Below are positions 34,325-47,300 of a DNA stretch of 64,000 bases, piece after piece. Source of the DNA: Neocallimastix lanati (nom. inval.) (lineage: Eukaryota > Neocallimastigomycota > Neocallimastigomycetes > Neocallimastigales > Neocallimastigaceae). A model generated the notes under the pieces. The model had not been told where the DNA came from. It was given only the letters and a program-made list of their open reading frames with translations, and did no database searches. The position numbers and the translations under genes are program-made. Where the stretch lies: contig JACVTC010000077.1 in assembly GCA_016946835.1 (NCBI GenBank), positions 373,501 through 437,500 of the forward strand, read 5' to 3'. Position 1 is the stretch's first letter, and every line of letters begins with the position of its first letter.

Positions 34325-36855
34325 GTTTTTTTTTTCCATATCGATTTGACGTTGACTCTCTTGATTATGAAGGATTTTTTTACAATACCAATCAAAATTG
34401 TAACTCAAGAGATCTACTAACAACTGGCATAGTTTTAGTTAAGTAATTTGCAAGGTTAACTATATATAGAACATTAGACCCAAAAGTCTTTAATAATAGT
34501 TCTTTTAAATGTCTTTGTTTCCTGTATTGAGTTGTAACACATCTAAAGCTAAAGTTTCACTGAGAAGGAACATAAAAATATATTTATTAATTTGCTTTTT
34601 ACAATCTAAAATAGATGAGTAGGAAGAGAATAAAGGCAAATTCCTTATTTTACTTCCAAACAAAATAAAAATATCATTGATGGAATCTAATGATTTCAAT
34701 AAAGAATTTGAAAAAGGGGACATCTTATATCTAATAGATAAATGATTGATCAGCTTTATCACAACATGGACAACATTTTGGGCAATTTTCTGTAACTCTA
34801 CCACTTCTAAAGGCAATAGTGGTATTATACATATATCCACATCTTAAACATAATATCTAATTAAATCCTAGATATAGCTTGTTGTATTTACAAATAAGAT
34901 TGAATAAAGTTCTTGTGTGTATGAATTTTGACTTATCATAATTAGTATCTTTAATATCTTGTTTTTTAGCAAAATCACATTAAAATACTTCAATAACATC
35001 ACTAAACCTTTTTAATTTTTTCCTGGATTTTTTTATATAGAAAGTATGAAAATTTGTATCCCAAAAATATTTATTTATAGTAGGTGTTTAATATGATTTT
35101 TAATGATATAATTAGAATTAATCCATGTATAGAAGCGCTTTGTTTGCATTGACGCACAAAAACCAATAATAAGAAAGATTTAAAGGTATCGAGAAAGGGG
35201 ATAAGCACTAATAGTAGAATTTTTTTTAGTATAACCTTACATGATAAAACATTCTTTGATTTATTAATTTCATTATTGATTTTATGATATGAGCCAAGAC
35301 ACCATAGCATACTAGTATTAATTAAAATTTGAATATTTCAAGTACAAATTTTATTGGAATCAAGTAGAGGGGCATAGTTAAGGGCTTTACTGATAACTAA
35401 GACTGTAAAGAATGTTTAAAAGATAAATGTACCTTATTATTGGTAAGAAAATTGGAAATGCAAATAAAGTCTTCCTACCTTTAGCTTGCATATTAGATAA
35501 AACTGGTTAAAGTGATATATCATCCCTGAATGGAATTCCAAGATAAGTATAACATAAAACCTTAGGAATAGAATATATATCAATATGTATAGTAAATCTT
35601 CAAAGGAATGAGGTTGAATAAGGTTTGATTATCATAATTACACATTTATTTTATTCCAAATGACACTTCTTTCTTGTCAGCTCATTTAAAAATAAAAGAA
35701 TTGAAATCATATTCTCTTTACCTGGAGCAATTAAAACAATATCATCTGCAAATAAGCCTACACAGCATTTTTTTATCTCCAATATTGACGTCTAATTCAT
35801 CATATTTATCCAAAACATCATTAATAAATAAATTAAATAAAATAGGGAAAAGAGGGCACCCTTGGCACACTCCATGGCGAATGTCAAATTCGTATGAAAG
35901 CATATCAAGAAAACCAGTACATGCTTTGAAGATAAATTCATATTAGAAAGGAAATTAAAACTTTTACAAATAATACAGAGACGAAAAAATTTAGTTAAAA
36001 TTTCGAAAATAGGTACTGAATCATAAGCCTTTTAAGATTTAAGAGGATTACATATTTAAACTCCTTATTAAATTTCCTTCTAGATAAATTTCTCTGATAG
36101 AAATATAAAGATTAATACATTTGTCATGATTACGAAAACCAAATTGTTCAGGTCTAATAAATTCATTCTTAAATCCATATTGAAATGATATATTTATACA
36201 AAAAAGGTTTCATATTGAAAGAAAAGGAAAAACGAACATCAATACATAAACTTCCTATTCCTAGAATTTCTTTTATTTGCACGAAAGAAAACTGGAATGT
36301 AATTGTAAAGGAAGGATGAGGAGGAACATTCATTACTGGAAAACTTACTGTTAAGAGTTTTCTGAAGGCAAATACAGGTTTGAATATTAAGTTAAAATAA
36401 ACAACTCTATCCTTTTTTTCATTATTGTAACTATTGATATTCCAGCTAGCATATAGGTTAAAGAAAACTGAGCTTGAAAAAAGGTGACTAGAGAAAAAAT
36501 CTTGAGGTGTAGAATTGAGAAGGGCATCTAAAGATTTGAAATTATTTTTAAATTTTTTTCTATTGTAATTTATTTGATTTTTTTGCATATAAAGAGTTTG
36601 AGCAACAACATCTCCAACCGATTCTGATGTAAATGGGTGTCTTTCAATACTTTTAAGGGTGAAATTAATTTTTTGTGTTGATTAAGAGCAATAATTTTAA
36701 TAACAAAATAAAGAACAATGAAAAGGTGAATATTTATTATGAACAGAAAAAAGAAGGTCAAATTGAGATTTAGTGCTTAAATTTATTTCATTATAGTGTT
36801 GTTGTTTTTCTGACCAATTTTTGAGATCCACCAAAAATTCGGTTATGTTCATATA
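34325..36855 (-). pseudogene. LINE (non-LTR retrotransposon) pol, degraded and internally deleted
   Basis: On the minus strand, with several stops and frameshifts: a possible start region (MNITEFLVDLKNWSEKQQ, from 36851); the opening of an APE-type endonuclease (ASWNINSYNNEKKD, ~36440); RT blocks RPEQFGFRNHD (~36150), KAYDSVPIFEIL (~36030, first catalytic Asp), GVCQGCP..ILFNLFIND (~35860), and FADDIVLIAP (~35745, the catalytic DD); and a C-terminal zinc motif CPKCCPCCDKAD (~34780). Much of the endonuclease is missing between the SWNIN block and RT. The 3' end near 34325 is a short A-run next to a motif shared with the SINEs. Confidence 0.8.
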
Positions 36856-37423
36856 AATTCATATTGATTGTTTCAAATTAGTGATAATTTATTAATTAAG
36901 TATCTAAATTCATTAAATATAATTGATAAATATTTGATAACAAATTATTATTTCAATACCTTAGAATTCTGGTAGTACGTTTGTATTCTGGATTGTAGGT
37001 AATAATAAAAAGATAAGAATATAAATATTAAAGAGTTAAATGAACAAAACATTAACAAAAAATAGTGAATGGATCAAAAAGAAATAATTATAATATATAA
37101 GCATATAAGAAATATTACTGAATTGATTTTCGAGCTTATACAAATACCACTATGTCCGCTGATATTTACGAACTAGAAATTTCAATAAAACAAGTAGCAT
37201 TTAAAGACTATTTTAATTGAAAAAAACGATTTATTTCGAATATTAATTGGAGTGGATTAAGAAAAATAGATTAATATTAAACTTCACTGATGACACTTAG
37301 TATACTTCTGATACGAATAACCATCCCTTAAAACTCGTACCAGTTTATGATGATTTACATATTTAAAGTCTAATGAAGATAAGGATAATGAACAAGAATG
37401 AGTAATAAATGTAGATTCAAGCA
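36856..37423. other. Unassigned DNA between LINE and gypsy remnants
   Basis: About 570 bp without a clear frame. It probably contains the worn 5' part of the gypsy element that follows, since isolated charged-residue stretches can be read on the plus strand, but nothing is diagnostic. Confidence 0.4.
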
Positions 37424-38990
37424 ATGAACGTAACGGTTTCTATAATTACGACAAATGAAGAACAACAGGATACCAAGGAAGCACGTGTGGAGAAGATAAT
37501 CAAGTTAACCCCAAATTTGGTTAAAGACCCAGTCACCAAATTATTTAAGAATTTCAAAGATGTAATGGTAATGAAAACTGATAACTTAAAACATACTAAA
37601 CAGTTACCTCATAGAATCACACTTAAACCAAGGACTACTTCGGTTAAATAGAGGGCTTATCGATTATCGAAGGCACAGTCTCTTGCATTAAAGAAAGAAT
37701 TAGAGAAATTGATAAATAACAGACTAATGGAACCCTCGCATTATCCTTGGTCTTCATCGGTGGTTCTAGTTTTATAGAAAAACGGTCAATATAGGATGTG
37801 TGTAAACTACCAAAGGATAAATGACTTAACAGAGAAAGATGCATATGACTCTCATTATCGATATTCTAAACTATGTTGGAAGAAATCAGGTTTTATCCAT
37901 AATAGATCTTTTCTTGGGTTACCACCAAATACCGATGTACCTGAAGGACCAGGATATAACGTGTTTTACGACTCTCTATGAAAAACTATAACTTCAAAGT
38001 TATACCGTTCGGGTTGTGCAATGCTCCCACCACTTTCCAGCGGGAGATGCGTAGAATTTTTTTTTAACTTAATTGATAGTTGTGTTTTTGTTTGTATAGA
38101 TGACTTAGTAGTATTCTCTTCTTCGTATAAACAACATGTTGAAGATCTTGCCAAGAATTTCTCTAAATTAAAAGATAATGGGCTTAAATTGAATTTTGAG
38201 AAATGACACTTCTTTCAAAAGGAAATGGAGCTGTTAAGCCACATTTTGCCTACTAATGTCATTAAATCAATACCCGAAAAAGTCTGGGTAATTGTAAATT
38301 GACTTCCCATGAAGAATGTCTCTAAATTTCACTCCTTTCTAGGCGCAGTTGGATACTATAAGAAGTTTATTAAAGATTTTTCACAAATCGCTAGCTTGCT
38401 TTTCAAGTTATTAAAGAAAAATTCAAAATTTAAATGGACAACTGAAAGTGATTTAGCTTTCAAGACTTTAAAGGAACGATTAATACAAGTCCCTATATTG
38501 GTAAAACCCGATTTTAATAAAGCATTCATTATAAGGACCGACGCATTGCAAACTGAAATTGAAGGAGCCATTATACAAAAAAGATGAAAATAGAGTCGAA
38601 AAACCGATCTATTACATCAGTAGAGCACTCAAGAAAGCCGAAACCAATTATAATGTTATTGATTTGGAGAGAAATGTCAGCTCTATACTGTGTAAAGAAG
38701 TTTAAGTATTACATTTTAGGAAACCACTTAGAGACTTCCTTAATAACTAATCATAAGCCCTTAATGGAATCTGCTATAATACATAGCCTTCCAATAATCG
38801 CCATTCAAGGTGGGTAGCTCTGCTAAGTGCACTCAAGGTTAAGGTCCTTTTTGAGGAGGAAAGGAAAAATGTTATTGACGATGCTTTATCTAAAATGGAA
38901 ACAAGGAAGGAAGTCGAAGAATTATATAATGAAGATGATGAAGTAGTTGTACTACTCTCACAAAGTATAGAAGATTTCATTAATTGAAGA
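37424..38990 (+). pseudogene. Ty3/gypsy reverse transcriptase–RNase H remnant
   Basis: Across several frames and stops the canonical order is legible: LPHRITLKP, LEKLINNRLMEPSHYPWSS, NGQYRMCVNYQRIND, a worn FG-x-x-NAP-like stretch near 38010, CIDDLVVFSSSYKQHVEDL (the YxDD box, here CIDD), KLKDNGLKLNFEK, HSFLGAVGYYKKFIKDFS, and the RNase H start FIIRTDALQTEIEGAI. No integrase or LTR was found with it. At least six stops or frameshifts are present, so it is an old fragment. Confidence 0.85.
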
Positions 38991-39149
38991 ACTGTGGTGT
39001 TAGAAGGAAAAAAAAAATTACAAACACGATGATCGACTTAAGAAGATAATGGATGACCAAAAAGAGAGGTTGGATTTAATTTCATTATCAGATTGTTCAT
39101 TTTCAACATCTTTTATTTCTGTATTAAGTGTAAACCTTAACAGTTATAT

Positions 39150-39545
39150 ATCTCCTTTTTTTTTATTTCTATTTTTATTTTTATTTTTATTTTTATTTTT
39201 ATTTTTATTTTTATTTTTATTTTTATTTTTATTTTTATCTTTATTTTTATTTTTATTTTTATTTTTATTTTTATTTTTATTTTTATTTTTATTTTTATTT
39301 TTATTTTTATTTCTATTTTTATTTTTATTTTTATTTCTATTTTTATTTTTATTTCTATTTTTATTTTTATTTTTATTTTTATTTTTATTTTTATTTTTAT
39401 TTTTATTTTTATTTTTATTTTTATTTTTATTTTTATTTTTATTTTTATTTTTATTTTTATTTTTATTTCTATTTTTATTTTTATTTTTATTTCTATTTTT
39501 ATTTTTATTTTTATTTCTATTTTTATTTTTATTTTTATTTTTTAT
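39150..39545. repeat. (ATTTTT)n hexanucleotide array
   Basis: About 65 hexamers with occasional ATTTCT variants spaced in a regular pattern (39310–39355 resembles 39465–39525), which suggests block duplication within the array. It abuts the gypsy remnant. Confidence 0.95.
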
Positions 39546-39649
39546 TTTTTATTTATACTTTTTTTTTTTTTTATTTTTTATATATATTTTATTTTATTTT
39601 TGTTTTTTTAGAAAGATTTTTAAATTTTTATTTGTAATTTTTAAAGTTT

Positions 39650-40200
39650 AGAATATGAAATTTATTAATTGTATTTGTAGGTTCTACTTTAACAGGAACA
39701 TCATTCATTGTCGTGCTTGATGTATTTGTTGTCTTTGCTATCTTTGTTGAAATTTTTGAAGAACTCCTGTAGTTTTTAAATGTTTTGATTTAGTCATTTT
39801 AATGTTGCTGCTAATATTTCTTTATTTTAATATTTAATGAATGTTTAATATTTAATATATTGAATTTAGATATTAACATGTTAATGAATTATTGAGTCAT
39901 TAATACTCTTAATCTGTTAAATATAACGCTTAAAATCAAAAAAGATATTTATATTTTATTATGAGTGTATTTATTTATTTTATTACTTTTTATTACGAAA
40001 GACCTTCTACATTTAAGAATATGTCATTACATATTATTTATAATTCTCTATACTAAAAATATTTTGCATTTAATATAGTATAACGTACAATGTAATTAAA
40101 TACATAACTGTCATATTATTTATTTATGAAAAGTTTCTAATAAAAATTTTTTTAAAATATATATGAATAAAAATATCAATCATTATTATGAATATTATTA
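39650..40200 (-). mobile_element. Possible 5' end of another LTR retrotransposon (LTR, primer site, Gag start)
   Basis: On the minus strand ACTCTTAATC (39905–39914, + strand) resembles part of the primer-binding site used by the copia elements here. It abuts TGTTAAATATAACG, a TG-type LTR end. About 100 bp further in, near 39800, an ATG opens a Ser/Thr/Lys-rich reading frame (SSSKISTKIAKTTNTSSTTM, one frame change needed) that could be a Gag N-terminus. The far LTR end is not defined. Weak evidence. Confidence 0.3.
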
Positions 40201-40491
40201 CTTTATTATATTGCAAAGAGAAATTTAACTTTAGATCTATTATTATTATTTTTATATTATTTATTGATATTATTATTATTTACATAAATTTAAAGAAAAG
40301 TAAAAAAATAAATAAAAATAAAATAAAAATAAAATAAAATAAATATATAAATAAATAAATAAATAATAATAGTCAACATAAATAAAATAAATAAAATTTT
40401 ATTATTTATACATGAATAATATGTTTATAATAAAAAATAATAATCGAATAATTTTATATATATCCTATAATTTTATACTCATTATAGCAAT
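40201..40491. other. 3' flank of the cullin gene
   Basis: AT-only sequence with AAATAAAATA-type repeats. No feature was seen other than a probable 3' untranslated region. Confidence 0.4.
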
Positions 40492-41344
40492 CTATGCTAA
40501 ATAGTTATAGGTATCCTTTTCACCTTCCTTTCTTTCAATGTATTCATTATTTAATAAAATATCAATATTCTTTTTAATATCAGCAACACGTGGCTTGAAT
40601 CTATTCTTTAATTGTGAAATAACTTCATCCATTAATTTAACATGTTTTAAGGTCTTACGTGTCTTCATAATACGTACAATAGCAACCTATTATTATTATT
40701 AATTATTAGTAATTATTAATTGAATTAAATTTTCAGCAATTTATTTTTTTAATATTATTTAAAAAATATTTTAATAAATATTATAATAAAATTGAATATC
40801 ATTATCAGATAGTGATAATTCATAATCAATAGAAATCTGAACTACTTTAAAAATAAATTTATTAAATTAATTTTTTTTTAATTTAACTTAATTTTAAATA
40901 AATTTATTTTTAAACTTACTTGTATTAAAAAAACGATCGTTTTCAATAGCTTCTCTTGTTTCTTCATTTTCAGATTTCTGTTCACTTCTAATAGTCTTAT
41001 TTAATGGAACTCTAATTTTCTTAAACTTGAAATTAGGATTATATACATATGTCTTTTCACCGGATGAACTAAATTATTTAATTAAATATATTAAAAAAAA
41101 AAAAATTTATAAAAATTTTAATTTCTAATTATTATATTTACATTTGTATCTTCCATTTTATAAATATATTATTAATATATATATATAATACTAATATAGT
41201 TAATAATACTTTAGCTTTACATAAAATATTTAACTGACCTAAGAGAGCTTCTTTAGTTAAACCAGTTTGTTCCTGTAATTCGCTTAAAGTATATGAATCA
41301 ACCTTATTATAAGATAAAAGAACAGCCATTTGATAAACTGAAAC
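40492..41344 (-). CDS. Cullin (CUL1/Cdc53 type), C-terminal exons only
   Basis: Cullins are scaffolds of SCF-type ubiquitin ligases. The C-terminal part binds the RING subunit and is neddylated. Exons: 41344–41210, 41149–41142, 41068–40920, 40844–40843, 40686–40492 (163 codons). Conserved blocks are [41 protein letters not shown] and [13 protein letters not shown]. The neddylation-domain end [25 protein letters not shown] carries the acceptor Lys in IVRIMK and matches CUL1 rather than CUL3/4. Exons of 8 nt and 2 nt are needed to keep frame (separate entries). Everything upstream of 41345 is an intron containing (ATT)n and the copia-2 insertion. I could not find the 5' exons as far as 54 kb, so the gene may be broken. 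Confidence 0.85.
40843..40844 (-). other. Candidate 2-nt microexon in the cullin gene
   Basis: The exon ending ..AAT ACA A (donor GTAAGT at 40919) and the last exon (starting GTT GCT) cannot be joined in frame by a single GT–AG intron. Between them only TA, bounded by ..AAAG and GTTCAG, lies between an AG and a GT and adds the two missing bases. The product, D-R-F-F-N-T-I-V-A-I-V-R, then has exactly the CUL1 spacing. A frameshift mutation in a dead gene is the alternative. Confidence 0.4.
41142..41149 (-). other. 8-nt microexon in the cullin gene
   Basis: ATACAAAT on the minus strand is bounded by GGAAG and GTAAAT. It joins ..AAA GCT AAA to TTCATCCGGT as K-A-K-I-Q-I-S-S-G. Direct joining without it would give a stop after three codons. 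Confidence 0.6.
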
Positions 41345-41348
41345 CTAT

Positions 41349-41484
<136 letters not shown>

Positions 41485-41804
41485 TGTTATAATATTAATA
41501 AATTTTAATATATTAATTTATATTTTACTTTTTATATAATTATTATTTTATGTATGATTAACATTATTTATGTTAATATCATTCTTTTATGTAAATAATT
41601 TATTTCTTATTTTTTTATGTAAATCACGAAATCATTTGATTAAATTTAGTATATATATTTCACCTGATTATTTTTATTTTAATCTCAGACTTGTTTATAT
41701 TAAATATATTAATAAATAAATAAAATTAAATATATACATAACAATAGATTAAGAGTCTCAGCTCTGGAAAGGAAAGAGATTAATACTAATTAATATTTTA
41801 AATA

Positions 41805-43239
41805 ATGAATGATAATAATAGTAATTATTCATTAAAAGAAAATAATGTCCGCCTGACAGGGGACAATTTTGAAGTATGGTACACAATAATCTATGATGCA
41901 CTATACATTAATAAGTTAAATATTTACATTGATAAAGATGTACTTAAAGAACTAGAAGAAAAAAAATTCTAATTCAGATGAATTAGAAAATGCGAAAATA
42001 GAAAATAAGAAGGCAAGGCTTTTTATTTTAAATTCTATAGGCTCTGACATTATAAAGGATGTTATAAAATTAAAATCCGCGTATTCAATAATAAAGTACC
42101 TTAAAGGAGAATACGAAGAAAGTGAAACGGATATGCTTTATTGGGCTAAAAAGATAGCTGATTTAAAAGCAAAAATCATAAAAGATATTCCAAAAATATT
42201 AACAAAATTAGATAATATTTTTGAAAATATGAAAAAATCAAAGTTTCCCATTTCAGATAAGGAAAAATCAAAATATGCTTACAATACATTTCCTCCCGGA
42301 TTTAGGAGCAAATTTGAATTCAATGTTAACGAAACCTACAAACAACTATGTGAGAGAATAAAATATAATATAACCATGAAATCTTATGATGGCGAATGGG
42401 ACAATAATAATGAAGATACTAACTCAAACAGATCCGATGACCCAATGGAAATTGATGCACTCCACAAAAGATATAAAAGATTTACAAAAACGGATAATAA
42501 TAATAATAATAAATACAATGAAAGTAAATACAAAAATGATAAACCAATGAATCATAAAAACGACAATAAAAATTATAATAAAAATAATCAAAAAGAAAAA
42601 TTTTGTTTAATTTGTGAAAAACATGGTCACACTTTAAAGGAATGCTGGTACAATTTAAAAAATCCAAATAGAAAAAATAATGGTAAATCTAACAATGGAA
42701 AATTTATGGGATATATTAATGATATTCAATTAAGTAACGAATATAACAATGGATTTAATTATCATGAATTACATGATAATTTAGAAAAACCTAATGACGA
42801 CACAAAATCAATAAACCTTATCAATAAAATTAATAATCCATCCATTACTAATGAAAATTTGATGTTAAAACACAAAAATACACGTGTTCTTAACCAGTTA
42901 AATACAATAAAATATTTATTAAATACCAATAATTATACTAAAGACGAATGGTTATATGATAGTGGTGCCGGTGAACATATAACTAATAATAAAAGTATAT
43001 TACAAAATTTTAAAAATGAAAAAATAAATCTAAGTTGTGCTAACGGAACCAAATGTACTTTTGATGGCTATGGAGAAACAATTTTAAATATAAATAATTA
43101 CAAAATAAAATTAAATCGTGTTCTGTACTCAAAAGATGTAACTAAAAATATGATTAGTGGTATAGAATTAAATAAAATTGGAATAAAAGTTATTATTGAA
43201 GAAATAAATAACAATGTTATTCTAAAAATGTTAGATTAA
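41805..43239 (+). pseudogene. Copia-2 Gag and protease, frameshifted in an A-run
   Basis: It starts MNDNNSNYSLKENN and shifts frame in an 8-A run near 41959–41966; removing one A would rejoin it to the long frame ending at the TAA at 43237–43239. Features are a CCHC knuckle CLICEKHGHTLKEC (~42605–42645) and protease LYDSGAGEHIT (~42954). The domain between them is Asn/Lys-rich. The TAA at 43237 is in frame with the integrase ORF that follows, so Gag–PR and IN are separated only by that single stop. Confidence 0.85.
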
Positions 43240-45504
43240 AACTATAAAACAATCTCATCATTTCAAGCTAATAAAAGAAATGAAATAAGTATCACTGATG
43301 TTCAAAATAACAAATATGAAATAAGTAATAATAGAAATAATATTATGGCTATGCAAAATTTTAATAATTACCAAGAACTTCTTTGGCATAGAAGAATTGG
43401 TCATTATTATAATGAGGATATGCAAAAGTATTTACAAGAACATGGTATAAATAATAATAATTGTTGTGATGAATGTAAAATAACAAAAATGAAAAGAAAA
43501 TCACACAATAGAATTACTCCCAAAGCTTCTTATATCCTCGAAGTAATACATTCTGATATTATTGGGCCAATAAATAAATCTTTTACTGGAAAAAGATTTA
43601 TTTTAACTTTTATTGATGAGTTTAGTAGAAAAAGTTGGATATTCCTACTAAAAAGTAAATCTGAAGCCATAGATACTATTATTGAAGTTTTTAAATTCTT
43701 AAATAATAATAATAATAACTATAAAATTAAATTTTTCAAATCAGATCAAGGACGTGAATTTGATAACAAGAAAATTAAAAATTTCTGTAAAGAAAACGGT
43801 ATTTTAAAGGTATTTTCTCCTCCTTACAACCCTGAAAATAATGGAATTGCAGAGAGATTTAATCAAACTCTAATCTCCTGCACAAAAACAATATTATATT
43901 GGAGTGGATTAAGCGAAAATTTTTGGGATTTTGCTGTTACTTACGCTAACTATGTTTACAACAAAGTACCACATAGAAGCATTAATAATATAATCCCTAA
44001 TGAAATATTTTTCAATAAAAAATCAAATATTAAATATTTACGTGTATTTGGATGCATTAGTTATTACAAAATTTTTGATCAAAATAAATCTAAATTTTCA
44101 CCAAATTCTCGTAAAGGAATTTTTTTGGGATTTAGTGAACAATCGAATTGTTATATTATAATGGATTATGAAAATTACAAAATACATAAAGTTAGAGAAA
44201 TTCACTGCTTGGAAGATACTCCAGCCAACCTAAAATTATCTAATGATAATAAAAATCAATATGGGGATCCAAATTTCTTCCAATTCTATTTTAATTTTAC
44301 CAATCTTATTGGTTATAATCCTAATAATTTAACCATAAATAATAATAAAAATAATAATCAAAATAATTCAAATGAGGAAATTTTCTATGACATTCCTGAC
44401 GATGGTAGTGATTATCCGTCATCTATTTCCTCACCAGATTTCAATCAAAACAATCAAAATAAGACACCATCTAATAGTTCTTTCGGATATAAACAAAATA
44501 TTGAGAAAACGAATAAATTTGATAGTCAAAACATAGAGAAATCACAAAATATAAATACAACTGAAAATTTTCAAAATTTAAAAAATGATGAAATTATTCA
44601 AAATAAAAATTTTTCAAATAATAAAAATTTTTCAAATTCTGAAGAAAATATAAACAAAACTTTATTATATAAAGAAAATGACAAAAATTTAATTGCCAAT
44701 AAAAATCAAACTTTAATTAATAATGAAAATATTAAAAATTTAAATGAAAATTTTAATGAAACCTTAAATAATAATAAATTCGATGATAATATTAAGTCGA
44801 ATATATTAAATAATAATAAAGTAAATAATATTGATGAATATTCTAACATATATTATCAAAATAATAATACTCAATTAACTGATACAATTAATAATACATA
44901 TTCTATATCATTAAGTAATAATAATATATTACAAAACAATAATAATAATATACACAGTAATAAAAATAATAAAAGTAAAACGTTAAAAGAAATTATTACT
45001 CCAAATGTAAATTTTAATGAAACCTTAAATAATAATAAATTCGATGATAATATTAAGTCGAATATATTAAATAATAATAAAGTAAATAATATTGATGAAT
45101 ATTCTAACATATATTATCAAAATAATAATACTCAATTAACTGATACAATTAATAATACATATTCTACATCATTAAGTAATAATAATATATTACAAAACAA
45201 TAATAATAATATACACAGTAATAAAAATAATAAAAGTAAAACGTTAAAAGAAATTATTACTCCAAATGTAAACAAAAAGTCCACTTTTAGAAGTAATATT
45301 AAAAATTTAATTATTGAAAATAACAATGTTCCCAATCAATCACATAAATTTAATTATTGGACCTATAGAATGAATTTACCAAATTTATCAAAAAACAATA
45401 ATTTAAAAATTTTAAATAAAAATAATTTAATTAAAAATAACTATGATGAAGGAGCATCATCAAATAATAAAAATAATAATTTTATTAATCATAATTTAAA
45501 TTAA
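43240..45504 (+). pseudogene. Copia-2 integrase and Asn-rich linker
   Basis: The frame is open from 43240 (first Met 43345). HHCC zinc motif HRRIGH..CCDEC; catalytic core VIHSDIIGP, KSDQGREF and ENNGIAERF; GKG-type C-terminal block SRKGIFLGFSE. It then runs into about 400 residues of Asn/Lys-rich linker containing a 261-bp tandem duplication. It ends at a TAA (45502–45504) after which the same frame resumes (RRTDFNNKIIASIQNM..). Confidence 0.87.
44751..45272 (+). repeat. 261-bp in-frame tandem duplication in the copia-2 linker
   Basis: Two copies of 87 codons (44751–45011 and 45012–45272) differ by one visible base (Ile/Thr). The high identity indicates a recent duplication within an otherwise decaying element. 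Confidence 0.92.
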
Positions 45505-45667
45505 AATATTTTAAAAAGAAAAGAAAATCCAATATTTTTTATAAAATTTAAAAAATATCGTAGAACAGATTTTAACAACAAAATTATTGCTTCAATTCAA
45601 AACATGGTCCCAAGCAATTATATTCAAGCAATCAATTGCAAAGATCATTTATTAAGAGAATACTACT

Positions 45668-47122
45668 ATGGATGATGAATTGTGCAACTTTTATGATAAT
45701 AATATAATGATATTTGTTAAACATGTCCCAAAAGGCAAAAGAATTTTACCTTTAATTTGGATATACACAAATAAAATTAATAGTGCTGGTGTTGTTATTA
45801 AACACAAAGCACATATTGTTGCACAAGGATTCCGACAATTATTTGGTGTGGACTTCTTTCAGACCTTTGCCCCTACTCTTAATATCGATGGTCTAAAATT
45901 GATTATTGCCATTGCTTCAAAATTCAAATGGCATATTTTCCAACTTGATATTAAAGCTGCCTACCTTAATGCTAAAATTGACACAGATATTTATACAATT
46001 ATTCCGCCTGGAGATGCTAACTTTGGGAAGGGATACTGGAAACTTAGAAAGGCACTTTACGGATTAAAACAGTCAGGGCGCCAATGGTATCTGACAATAT
46101 CTGAATTTTTAATAGAACAAGGCTTTATTCAATTATCGTCTGAAAAATGCATATTTAAAAAGACCGTTAATGGAAAATTAGTCTGTATAATTGGATTATA
46201 CGTTGATGATATGGCTATCGCTGGATTAGTTAAAGAAATCAATAACATTATAAATAAAATTAAACAAAAATTCAAAATTTCAAAATGCGAACCAATTAAT
46301 TATATATTAGGAATTAAAATTGAAAAGAACAATTTCAATTATTCAATTTCTCAAAAACATTTTATTAACATCATTTTAAATAAATTCAATATTAATAATA
46401 TGAAAAAAGTTACAACTTCATGCGTTGGTGATAATATTATTTCTGAGAATAATGATCCATATGATAAAACAACATATAAAAGCGCTATTGGTATGCTAAT
46501 ATTCTTATCCAAATCAACCAGACCGGACATCTCTTTTGCCGTACACAAAGCCGCTAGAAATTCGAAAAATCCTACAATAACCGATTGGAGAAAAGTAGAA
46601 AACATCTTGAAATATTTAAACAGCACTATAGATTACAAGATAACTTATAATGGTCAAGGAAACATAGTTGCTTATACTGATTCGGATTTTGCTGGAGACA
46701 TTAAAGACAGAAAATCGACTTCTGGACATATTATTCTTTTAGGAAATAATCCAATTTCTTGGATGTCTAAAAAACAATCTATAGTTGCTACCTCAACCGC
46801 TGAAGCAGAATATATTAGTACTTCACAATGCATCAAGAAATTATTATGGATCAAGAATATTCTTTTTGAATTAATAGGATTTAATAAACCAATAACTATT
46901 TTTATTGATAATAATGCATGTAAAATTTCTATGGAAAATGGTGATTTAAATCCTAAATTAAAACATATATCAATTAAATATCACTTTAATGTAGACAACA
47001 TTAAGAAGAAAATAGTTGAATTAAAACACATTGAAAGCTCTGAAAACTTAGCAGATATTTTAACAAAAGTTACTAATGGAAACAAAATAAAATCCTTCGC
47101 AAATATAATTTTTAATAATTAA
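45668..47122 (+). pseudogene. Copia-2 reverse transcriptase–RNase H
   Basis: 484 codons encode an intact-looking RT: LPLIWIYTNK, FQLDIKAAYLNAKI, catalytic GLYVDDMAIAG (YVDD), STRPDISFAVHKAARNSKNP. RNase H blocks are YTDSDFAGDIKDRKSTSG, STAEAEYISTSQ, FIDNNACK and HISIKYHFN. The upstream part of the RT region is in another frame (a shift near 45660), so the polyprotein cannot be made as one chain. This ORF still has the region deleted in copia-1. Confidence 0.88.
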
Positions 47123-47300
47123 AAATTACATTTGAGGGGGAGTGTTATAATATTAATAAATATTAATATATTAATTTATATTTTACTTTTTATATAATTA
47201 TTATTTTATGTATGATTAACATTATTTATGTTAATATCATTCTTTTATGTAAATAATTTATTTCTTATTTTTATGTAAATCACGAAATCATTTGATTAAA

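Noticed and set aside
34130-36980. A host gene between family B and the gypsy remnant
   Set aside because: SWNIN, FGFR, AYDSV, QGCP and FADD blocks in LINE order, with stops between them, identify a dead non-LTR element.
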